Below are positions 50,916-61,542 of a stretch of 64,000 nt of DNA, in pieces. The first letter of the stretch is position 1. Every line of letters begins with the position of its first letter. A model generated the notes under the pieces. The model searched no databases. It was given only the letters and a program-made list of their open reading frames with translations, and was not told the origin of the DNA. The position numbers and the translations under genes were made by a program. Source of the DNA: Diadema setosum (taxonomy: Eukaryota; Echinodermata; Echinoidea; Diadematoida; Diadematidae); assembly GCA_033980235.1 (NCBI GenBank), contig CM067067.1, forward strand, positions 930,001-994,000, in the 5' to 3' direction.

Positions 50916-51342
50916 TCCAACGAGCACTAAATTAGGCTCTATGCATTCTAACGTTATACTAGCAATGTATTTCTGTTCATGTGGCAGTTTGGTGAGAATT
51001 TTTATGATGGATTGCTAAAAACTTCCCATGAGCTCTGTGATCTCACCCGTCAACTTGTCTGCAATTTGAAGAGTTGAGAGGAATGATAAGATGCGTTAAC
51101 TCGTCGACGTTGGTCATTAGTACAACATGATGATCTAATTTTAGAAGAAAATGGGCTATCCTAGGTTTTAGGGGGCTAAATTATTTTAAGCTAACTTCAG
51201 CACAGCCCCTAACCTAATTCTAACCCTAACCCTATTAAACCCTAACATTATAAAGCCATCTATGCTAGGCCCCTAAGTAAATTTATTATCAAATTATACA
51301 TATCACTTAACGTTACGTCATTAGATTCTGTTTTGGGTTTGT

Positions 51343-51373
<31 letters not shown>

Positions 51374-51978
51374 GTTTTAGTGGGGGGTAGATTATATGAG
51401 GCTGTGCTGAAGTTAGAAGCCTAAAAAAATTTAGCCCTCTAAAAGTATAAAACCCAGGATTGTCAAGATATTAATGATATCTAACTTCTGAAGTTCATTT
51501 CAAGCCTTTGAAACATCTTCATTCAATCAATGTAACATACCACCTTGAGCGTTTCTTCTAACCTAGTTAGGTTCTAAGTCTATAGACAGGATGTATGACT
51601 CAAGTTATAGAAAACTTTTCCGACTTATACATCTAATACATATTAGGCCGAGATGTCTATTATATGCAAAATATAAATAGGTGGATCAAGTCTGGGCAAT
51701 GCAAAAAAAAAAGAGTCATACCTCGGGAGTCTTCAGCCCTTATTTGCCCTTCTTCAACTCCTCTTCACCTTGAATTTTCCTAGAAAATTGACTATGAAAT
51801 GATGGCCCATTTCATATATGAGGACGCCATGGGAAAATATTTTCAAGGAAACCGGAAATGAGATGATAAGGAGGAAAGATTACTTGATTCAATAAGTGCG
51901 CCGGAAACAAGTTGTGATGGCATTATCAGAAGATGTTGTCCGTGGCTGGCTGACACTGACTGGGTCGGATGCTAGTGG
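50916..51978. other. Intergenic DNA with a foldback element
   Basis: Holds the inverted-repeat element 51159-51465; otherwise no feature. Confidence 0.5.
51159..51465. mobile_element. Foldback element
   Basis: TCCTAGGTTTTAGGGGGCTA at the left faces tagccctctaaaagtataaa and acccaggat at the right. CTAACTTCAGCACAGCC faces GGCTGTGCTGAAGTTAG. The interior has a (TTTTTG)n stretch and an accctaaccctat motif. Confidence 0.7.
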
Positions 51979-54904
51979 GTGGGGTGGGGGGGGGGGGGGA
52001 CGTCGCTGAAGGGTATGCGTACACCATTCAAACTGATTAGAAGTCTGATGGTTTCTACATCCCTGACTTATGAGGAGATGCTTCAAGAAAGTGATGCTTG
52101 CCGCATCCGTCACACGTTTTCCTCATCAAATTTTATCAAGCACATGTGGGGAACGCCAAAATTGCTGGTGCTGCCATTGAAACCTAATTGGAGACTTCCT
52201 TGTCTTGCTGTGGCCAGCGCGCATTTTGACAGCAAACGCAGCAAGAGGAGTTCCGCCATTCGAGTGAAGCAACCCACTCACGTCGTCAGTTTTGATTTCT
52301 TAAAAGCGAAGGCATCCATTTATTCCAGGAAGTCATATCCCCCTCAAGAACAAAATCATAGTAAAGTTTCTGATAGCTGTGACAATAAATGGTACCAAAT
52401 TATGGAAATTGATTGAAAGCAAAAATCTACTTTGCCATCATGTACATTTGAAGTAAGTAGATATCTGCATGATGTATGTAATGCATTAAAATATTCATAT
52501 GTGTCTGTTTCCTTACTGTGTGTTTATTTTTTTTTTCTTCCATGATCTGAGATGTCATATTTTGCTTGATGTTTTAATTTCCATTATGTTACTGCACTTT
52601 GACAAAGAAATGTTATGTGTTTGTTTTTTTTCTGAGTGCTGAGCTTGCTACTTTAGATGTGAACACATCAAAGTGAAATCATTTTTTGAGGGGATTGGGT
52701 TAAACTCTGTGGTAATCTTCAGAACTTTTATTTTATTTGTTGAAAAGATGTACTCCCCCATGTTCAACAACATCAATATTATTTTTTTTAACCGTTTCTG
52801 TTATCTACTTCTTTGAGGATTTCAGCTCCAGAAAATTTTCATATTACCAGTACACTGCTGATCAAGGCAAAATCACTCCATTTGCATGTATGTAAAGTTA
52901 ATATCATTTTTAAGGATAATGTAATCCTCATTCCTATATGCTTATGAGTAATAAAGTAGATATCTTTCAAACAATTACAAATAAGCAATTAGGAATTAAT
53001 GACTTTAAATGTGGCATTCTTGTTTCCTTTCCAAGTTTAAAACAAACAAAATCTGCCATTAGGCAAGCTCAATACCCCTGCAGGTATCATAATGGCTTGT
53101 GCCTAAGTGAGTTTAACTACATGTTTCTCATTTTAGCCTTAAATGATGACTCATGTAGATGAATCATTAGCTGGGGACATCCTACAACATTATGCACTAT
53201 CTATTGTGGTTTCATACAATCACTTGAAGATATTTGGTATAAAGTATTCTTTGGTGTTTCACTTTACCCTGCCAAATATTGAAGCAGATGATTTCCAAAG
53301 TTTCTGTGAGTATAGTTTTGATATTCTGCTGTGTTTAAGCATTGAAATGGGAAGGTGAAATTCTTGAAAAGTTTTCCTTATAAAAATGAATAAATGCAAA
53401 TTTACATAATTTTAGATAAGAAATACCTAAGACATTTTTTTCTTTTCTGTTTTGCACCTCGACATATTTGCTTTTGATTGCATTAGGTCCCCCCCCCCCC
53501 CCCCGCCCCTCGGATCAGACTACCTAATTTTAGATCACAGGAACAATGTTGTCTGTAGATATTACCTGCTTTATGTGAAAGAGATAAGATTGTGCACACT
53601 TTAACATATCGTTATATAAAACATTAAAAGAGGAAAATGACAATCTCAGATATGAGAATACAATGCTTGGCATTTTTTTTTTTTTTTTGCTAGAACATGG
53701 TGCTAATTATGGAATACTGAATTGACTTCAAAAAGGTACCTTGCATGTCAGATCAATGCATTATAAACGTGACAATTTTATTGAAAACAGAATTAATCAC
53801 CTTCACATGGGAAACAAAATATCCACAGGAGCACAAAGGTGGCTGAGACAGAGGTGTTATCACAGAAAGACATCCGGCAAAAAAGGCACATTTCCTCCTC
53901 AGGAAAAGAGCAAGAGTAAAATGAGAAAGCTTGGGATGAGTGTTGTCAAGAATAGAAAGAAATAGAAGTGTGAGTTGTTGCGACAGATAAGAAGGCTGCT
54001 GTGAATAGCATGCAATGTTGTGATTTTTCTGAGATGAGGAACTATCCACTTCAGCCCTGATGGCTTGGAGAAGAGAGAGAGAGAGAGAGAGAAGGAGACT
54101 GCTTCACTTCAACGCAGCACTTCGAAGGGTTCTCCTCTGGCGCGGTGTTCCCTGATTGCCTTCCACCGCTTTTCCCCGAAACCGGATGAATCTCTAATCT
54201 GGCATAATGAGGAGCACCGGATGAAAGTTGTCATGTCCAGACTTCAGGCATTGGAGCAAAGAGAGCCATGTTAAAGCTGCTCTCTGCCATTACTGCTGCC
54301 GGCATGGTTAACGATACCATAGCAAGAGAGCCCAATGCATTGTATTGAATGGTCATGAATTCCCAGCTTGCTGATACAAATCAGACAAGAGCTGTACAAG
54401 TATTACAGCATGCTTGCAGTAATGTCAAGAGACATTAAATTTGTCATTTGTTAGAAATGGTTGTATTGTGTGTATGTGATTGCGTATCTAAAGTGCACCA
54501 TAGTATGTAGTGCATGAGTATATATTCGAGAGGTATAGTGTCTAATTAAAATGAGGTTATATCTAAGCCCAACTGATGTACAAACATGCAGTGTATTAGG
54601 TTATGTGAGTGTATGTGTGTGTGAGTGTGTGTGTGTGTGTGTGCACACGCACACGTAAAGGGTGTATCATCGTGCTATGTGATACATATCACTGAGCCCA
54701 AGAGTGTGTTTCTATGGCGTGTGTTAAAATGCCATACAGATGTGATTACGCATTAGCTCCTGCACTGGCCGTGTTGTCCTTTTACAATGCTTTATGGAAT
54801 AGGCACACAGTAGTTTTCGGATATTTCCCCAAGTAGGGGCCCTGATGCATCATTATTTCATTCATTCATTTTTACATTATTATCATCTTTTCAAAAATAT
54901 TTAT
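51979..54904. other. Intergenic DNA with unassigned open frames
   Basis: A 145-codon frame at 51979-52416 (plus strand) has no recognisable domain, Kozak context or splice logic and starts in a G run. I do not call it a gene. Other content: a G run at 51987-51998, a C run at 53489-53505, (GA)n at 54073-54091 and GT repeats at about 54605-54650. Confidence 0.45.
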
Positions 54905-55140
54905 GATTTTCAATTTCAATTTTCAATTTTATTTTCATATTTCTCAATGGAAAATACATAAAATATAACAAAATATAACAATACAGATTGTCCAGCTTGG
55001 ATATATACAAAAAGAAATAGAAATACAAACATAGTACATAGTGGTCGATGTGTCATTTTCGATCAAAGTAAAAGAATGCAAAGAGAAATACGATGGAACC
55101 TAATAAAAAGCAAAGCTTGTTGAGTCCCAACAAAAGCATA
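54905..55140 (-). mobile_element. SINE/LINE 3' end, minus strand
   Basis: Starts tttcaatttcaattttcaat with attttcatatttctcaatgg. It ends with aaagcaaagcttgttgagtc and cc, echoing the AGCTTG...GTCCC end of the copies at 32812-33130 and 46263-46530. Confidence 0.5.
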
Positions 55141-55579
55141 GTGTGGAGAACGGGATGAGGAGCACGGGTACATCTATAGACCAAACTAAAGGATAAACAA
55201 AAGAGAATGACTATTAATATTTGGGGGTACAGAAGATTCTTCTCGTATGATTTTATGTGTATGATAAAATGAGAATAAGTAACCACATGCTGCAGACTAG
55301 CAGTTGCTCTGATAGCAACTCTTATATCTCTCATATCTGATAAGTGTATTTTTTGTTCAAGAATGTCGATACAATCACATTTTCTGTTTCTCTGTAGAAA
55401 GTAAGTAAGAGAAACTATGCATAGGACTTGGTCACATTTTAAGTTTGTTAATTACTATTATAATTATTATAAGTATGATTATGTGTGATTAATAGTAAGT
55501 GTGTGCACAAACATAATAAATGACTCTTTTAGATGATCATAAAATGAAATCTTTGAAGGCTTCTGTGGTGGTAGAATGT

Positions 55580-55714
55580 TGGGTGGTAGAAGGCTTATGG
55601 TGTCCACATATTCTTTCTTCTTTGTTCTTGGGTATATGTGGGTAGGCCTTTTGCGGGGGTACATACGTACCCAAGAAAGAATATGTGGCGCACCGTTAAG
55701 CCTTCTACCACCCA
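55580..55714. repeat. Foldback repeat
   Basis: TGGGTGGTAGAAGGCTTA at the left is complementary to taagccttctaccaccca at the right. CACATATTCTTTCTT faces AAGAAAGAATATGTG. Arms are about 45 bp with a 45-nt centre. Confidence 0.8.
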
Positions 55715-56511
55715 ATGGTCATAGAATATCATATAAAATGTAATGCTGGCATTAAAATGGTTGTAATTCTATTACATTTTGAAACAGGTTGCCACTGACA
55801 TGCTGCTTACAATGTAGGAACCTTCTTGAAAAAGCATTATTAGAGATAGGTTTGTAGTTCTGGTTCGATGGCTTATCCGAATTATCTGTGGTTGAAATCT
55901 ATGTTATCTCCAACCCACATAGCCAAATGCAGCTGTTTAAAGCCGTGTGTGGGTGGAATTATTTTGGTTCCTCGGCAAGTAAAGTAGTGAATAATGTGCT
56001 ATGATAGAACTTGTGAGAAGAGGCTGTGTGAATTTATGTACGTGTGTGTGAGTGAACTCTCCTTCATGGACCCTGTCATATTGAATTAAAATGTTGACAA
56101 TACCATTACTTCCAATGTTCTTAAAGGTCCTGTTTACCTTTGTGAACAGTAATTCAAAAAAATGTTCAACATCACATTTGACATTCTGCATAAAATACAT
56201 AGGTTGTTTGTACCACAAAACATCCCACCATATAAAAATTTTGCAATAAAGCCTAAAATATAAGGAGATATCAGCATATTTCTCAATAAACTGTAACTGT
56301 AGATGGTTTAGTCTGGAAACATTTTTATTATAACTACAGTGTATTGTTCACATTTTTATTATAACTTTTTGTATAATTAGCAATACTTTACATCGATTTT
56401 ACTGATTCAGATTTTTACATTGGTTGTTTCTATCACTAACTCATATTTTTGATCTACTTTAAAGCACTAATGCTGGGTTTTTGTTCTATCTGCACATGGT
56501 AAACTATGCCT
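55715..56511. other. Intergenic DNA
   Basis: AT-rich, no gene or repeat recognised. Confidence 0.5.
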
Positions 56512-57076
56512 TTAAAGGGAAGGTAAACCCAAAGAGCAATGTGGATTGAGTGAAAACAGTAACATTAGTAGAACGCATCAGTGAAAGTTTGAAGAAAATC
56601 GGACAATCGATGCAATAGTTATGAATTTTTACAGTTTTGGTATTGGAACCGCTGGATGAGGAGACTACTAGAGGTTATGACGTATGAGTGAACAACAATA
56701 TCAAGAAAATATAAAGAAAATTCCACAAAAATTCATTTTTCATCAAAATTACAAATTCCATCATCTTGATACCGACATATGTTAAGGGTATCAATATTCC
56801 CCCTGCTTTCTGAAAGCGGTTAGTCAAGTGCTGGTTCACAATGCTAGAAAAGTGAATTTTTGTTGAATTTCCTTTATATTTTCTTTGTATTGTTGTCCAC
56901 TCATATGTCATAACCTCTAGTAGTCTCCTCATCGAGCGGTTCCAACACCAAAACTTTAAAAATTCATAACTTTTGCATCGATTGTCATATTTTCCTCAAA
57001 CCTTCACTGATGTGTTCTGCTAATGTTGCTGCTTTCACTCAATCCACATTGCTCTTTGGGTTTACCTTCCCTTTAA
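56512..57076. mobile_element. TTAA-bounded foldback MITE with long arms
   Basis: Bounded by TTAA (56512-56515 and 57073-57076). Arms of about 200 bp start AAAGGGAAGGTAAACCCAAA and its complement. Inner CTACTAGAGGTTATGACGTA faces catatgtcataacctctagt. Non-coding. Confidence 0.85.
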
Positions 57077-58518
57077 ACCTAGACTGAAGCAGTTGATAGA
57101 TATAGATATTTGGGCTGACTTTTGATACCTAATTATGGTAAAATTAGTTGCAGTCAGGTAGGAACAGCTCTTCAACAAGGATGTGAGGTAGAGAACACTC
57201 ATAGCAGTGCAAACAAATACAAATTGAAGTTATTGCATGAAACAGCAAAGGAAAATAACATTAAAAAACTATACCATTACAGTATGAGTAATTGCTTTTG
57301 CTGCACATTGATAGTTTTGTGCTGTGATGTTGTGCAATTTGCTATTGTGTGATAGCAATTCTCATAAGCATCACAGCTCCTGTGTAACTCCAGCAAGCAT
57401 TGTCCCCTCACTTTGCTTCTTTTAAATTGGTAGTTTCTGTAGCATTTTCATATAACTTCACAAAGAAATAGCACATAACACAGACAGTTAGTCTTTTTGA
57501 TGAACAATTTAATGAACAATTCAACAATACACATTGTATTTTGAAAATTCAAATACATTTTTTTTTTTATAGTTGAGAGGCTAACACTGCAGCTGTGCTT
57601 GAAATGCAACTACCCTGAGAGAATTTAGTCTCTGTGAATATCTAGCGTACAGTAGTTACATAATAATCATATCTTTATGCACATATTTTGTGTTCATATT
57701 GTTAGTATCAGTCTTATCACATCACATGCATTAATAGGACTAGGAGTAGCATAATTATGGCAGTGACTGATTTTTTTGTGTGTGCGTGTGTGTCTTCCAT
57801 AAGAGTATTGATTGTTATTTAAAACTTGCACAGTGTACTTCAAAACTTCTTTTGTTTTCTAACAGGAATGAGCTCGCTGCAGATAATGGTGATGACTTGA
57901 CATGGAAACAAAAAGAAATATAATAATCATCATGCTACCTTGACAGGAGAAAAGACCATTAAGGCAAAAGAGAAAGAAATAAAGATGGACAGTCTTCTAC
58001 ATTCTTAGTTTTGTTCTCGAGAATGAGATACAGAGAACATTCCTTTTTGGCAGACATAAAAAAAAAAAAAAAAAAATGTTCATTACAAATTTGTACCCAG
58101 GATGTGAATTGTAGGTCTGATGTGATTAGGGTCTACGTTATAGAGCATTTCAACACCATGCTCAACGTGGCATTGAAATATAAAGTCAGTTTACACAGTT
58201 GTTGATAGCAGAACTTTCATCAAAATGATCAAAGTTATTGAATTGTAGAGCTTCAAGTGTTGTCTTGAAATGGATGAGTAAACCCAAAATGTGCAATAAG
58301 ATAAGGTGATAATATACAGCCTCATCATATTCCATTGACATATACACAAACTTTCACTCGAAGTTCTCTTCGACATGAAAGCAGATAGACAAACTTGTAT
58401 CTTTTACATCCATTCCCTTTCTTGTTGCAATATCCTTGCAATGATGACTCTTTTACACCTAAAGATTATAAGTATGAGCATTGAGAATTAGGGGTTTCTG
58501 GGTCGAACACTGTACCAG
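57077..58518. other. Intergenic DNA
   Basis: AT-rich with A or T runs (57560 and 58059-58076). No gene is supported. Confidence 0.5.
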
Positions 58519-58595
58519 GGCTTCCTATAGCTCAGTCGGTAGAGCACCGCGCTAGCAATCTGGAGGTTTCTCGGGTTCTAATCCTGATGGAATCC
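58519..58595 (+). ncRNA. tRNA-like sequence (tRNA pseudogene or SINE head, Ala-AGC-like)
   Basis: A perfect A box TAGCTCAGTCGG is followed by an anticodon-type loop CTAGCAA (AGC), a T arm TCGGGTTCTAATCCTGA and an acceptor-like GGCTTCC/GGAATCC pair. There are two extra bases before the D arm, and the anticodon stem has a mismatch. The cloverleaf is therefore imperfect; a degenerate tRNA or tRNA-derived SINE is more likely than a functional tRNA-Ala gene. Confidence 0.5.
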
Positions 58596-58723
58596 CATTT
58601 TCTTTGCTCATTTTTCCACTGATGTAAAACTTGATGAAATTGTGCTTAAATGGTGGTGACTCAACAAATTAGTCTTTTTCAGGAATGGCATTTATGAATA
58701 TTTTCCCTCCCTAGCCCCCCCCC

Positions 58724-58759
<36 letters not shown>

Positions 58760-59760
58760 TTCAAATTTGGTGCAAACGAGGCCAACTCTTTGAATAAAGT
58801 CCAGCATATGAAGACATCTTAGCCAACACTGTAAAAGGAAATGCGGTAATCCCTCTTTTTTTTTTTCATGTTATGCTACTGCCATCATTTTTCTGTCTGA
58901 TCATAATATGTATTGATTTTTGACAAAAAGAAAATCTAAATCTATTAAAGTCAGATCAGCTACACTATAGAATATGTAAGTTTTGGTTGAAATTATAGCT
59001 TCAGCAAATTCTTTGACCTTGTCCTTTTTTTCTTGTCAAACCCTGGAGAGGAAATGACTCTTATTGGTCTTTGTTCAGATCCTTCCATGCTGGCTGAGAG
59101 GGTTTGGAGAAAAACATCCGCTGACATTTATCACAGCGACTCTATCACGATTGCAGCATTGGCATGTTTTTTTTTTTTTTTTTTTTTTTTGTGCCATCTA
59201 CAGCTTCAGCTGTCAGCAGTTTGATAGTGATGTCATACCATTGTCACTTGGATCCTGAATTCTATCCCAAGCAAAAAAAAAAAAAAAAAAAAAAAGTTTA
59301 ACATATTTCCTGTTGTGTGAGTGTGTTGAGGTAGGAGAAATTTTGACCTTTAAGCTCACAGAATAAGCCAGTCCCACAATGATGCTAACATCCATGGATA
59401 TCTCCATTTCAATTGCCTGGTTAAAGGCTGCTGATGCCACATCCTTTTTGTAATTCCATTTCTACAGGTGAAATTCTGGCATGCATTAGTTAATTGCTAG
59501 ATCGTGCAAAACATTGCAAAACCAGAGGTATTACTTGGGTCCTCTTTTTAAAAACCTGTGCTGATGGAAATAGACATAAAATTTTACAAAGAAGTGAATT
59601 TAGTTGAGGATATGTGAAAGCTAACATGATAAATAAACCAGTATGGTAATGCATTCACAATTTATGCACACTTGCTAATTCATGCTCATAAAGTGGTATC
59701 CATGGCAATTGCAGATTTTTTCTTTCATTCTTTTTACTCTGGACAATATCAAGCAAATAT
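58596..59760. other. Intergenic DNA
   Basis: Contains C-run plus (CT)n at 58715-58757, a T run at 59167-59190 and an A run at 59273-59295. No gene is seen. Confidence 0.5.
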
Positions 59761-59931
59761 CAGGGGTTGATCCAGGAATTCCATAAAGAGGGGGTGCAAA
59801 CAATATTTCTGGTGCTACTTCTGGGTTTCATTTCATTTTTTTCTTTTTCTTGTTCTTATTTTCTGTTTTAACAAAAAATAAAGGTGGTGCACCTGGTGTG
59901 CCCCCTCTGGATCCACCACTGAATACAGTAT
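59761..59931. mobile_element. hAT-like MITE
   Basis: Starts CAGGGGTTGATCCAGGAATT and ends ctggatccaccactg, with inner GGGGGTGCA facing tgtgccccc. CAG-GG-GGATCCAG ends are common in hAT MITEs. About 171 bp; no clear 8-bp target duplication. Confidence 0.65.
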
Positions 59932-61151
59932 GTAAACCAGATATTGAGCTGTAGAAATGATAACAAGAATAGGTGGGAAATGAAAAGCTTCTTATAATAT
60001 TTACCCGGACTTGTGTATGTCAGAGATAAATGGAGGATGAAATAATGTGCTGAAGCTTATTGTGAATGAGCTATTTTCAGGCAGTACTTGCATTAACCGT
60101 GATACTAAGAAAATGATGATAATGAGGGATTTATGTGTAACCTAGACAGCTATGATGTCAGGACATCCGCTGCTTTAATTCTAGCATCACATTAGCCTTC
60201 ATCCACTGATCATTACAGCAGTGATCTCATTCCTAAGGCATGTCACTTTGCCCTGATCATAGCCACTCCTCTCTCTCCTTAAGTGCCCATTGTGCTGGAT
60301 GTGAGTACTGCTGTCGGGCATGTGACTTGGTGTGCTAAAGCCCCTCCATAAACCTCAATGACGTAGCCTCAAACATGGTCAAGCATGCATGTTTAGCTAC
60401 TCGCCACCTGAGCTTATGACAGTCAGTACAACGTGCATCTGTGTAAATCTCTAAACTTCCAACTCAATTTCACAGTGACAGTTGAAAATTTTTGCAGCAA
60501 TGAGAATGACACTGATCACAGCGAGTGTATACCAGTAACAATAATGTTGATTGCAACAAATAACAATCAGCAGTAACATGATGAAAACATTGACATTTGT
60601 ACTATTTATCAGTCCAATTGTGTCACTTTTCATGACAAAAGTAATAAAACAAATTCTGAGTTACTCAATGATTATACATGTAGTTGTGATTATGATACAT
60701 GATACAAGAGCTTGAGTTTAGTGGTTGCAAGCTGCAGTACCCATAGGTGTAATGGTATTTTGTAGAAGTAAAACCTCATTTGTAGTAGGGCCTACAGTTT
60801 GTACATATAAATATTATCAGATAAGTTGTAATGGTGCAAGCACAGCAACACTTGTGTAACAGCAGTAATGATAGTATAGTAGTTTACATTGTGATTATTC
60901 ATAAGTAGAGGCATTGATCATCAACACATTTATAGTCAGCCTGAAAGGTTTCAAAATTTGCAACACCAAGCAAAAGTGTAAGTTGTTGGTGTGAATATGT
61001 GTTATTCATGTCATTATGTATGTGTTATTGACTTTTGAATCCACTATACATAAATTTTGTTTGAGGGTAAGAGAGATTTTCTGATCCTTTGCTTGAATTT
61101 GTAAAATCTATGCTGATATCATATGTGAAATATTTAACAATTTTGTGTAGA
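59932..61151. other. Intergenic DNA
   Basis: No gene or repeat recognised in either strand. Confidence 0.5.
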
Positions 61152-61542
61152 TTAAAGGGCTCATATAGTTTTGGCTGAGATCTAACTTCAGGTTTCTAAC
61201 ATTTTTTTGTTGAGATAATGAGAAACCTCTAATGAAATATGAAAGAGTGTGTAATTCCAAAAGGAATTCAACATTTGTTTGATGAAAATTGGTTTCAAAA
61301 TGGCTGAGATATCCAAAACAGAGCAATCCGAATAAAAAGTGGAACCCATCTTTTATTAAGATTGCTTTGTTTTACTCTGTTTTTGATGTCTTGGCCATTC
61401 CAAAACTGATCTTCATCAAATGAACTCTGAATTTCTCTTTTTTAAAAGTGGTATGCTCTGTACTTTTTCATAAGTGGTTTCTTGATATCTCTCAAAAAAG
61501 TTAAAAGCCCAATCCTCATCTCCACCAATACCATCACTTTAA
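61152..61542. mobile_element. TTAA-bounded foldback MITE, copy C
   Basis: TTAA at 61152-61155 and 61539-61542. Shares ctaacttcaggtttctaaca, gctgagatatccaaaaca and a central aataaaaag...cttttatt hairpin with the copies at 9236-9656 and 15620-16015. Confidence 0.75.

Noticed and set aside
51225..51246. Telomere-like accctaaccctat motif
   Set aside because: Only about two to three units, inside a foldback element; too short for an interstitial telomere tract.
51979..52416. A 145-codon open frame on the plus strand
   Set aside because: It begins in a G run, has no recognisable domain, no convincing start context and no splice sites consistent with an exon; conservation data would be needed.
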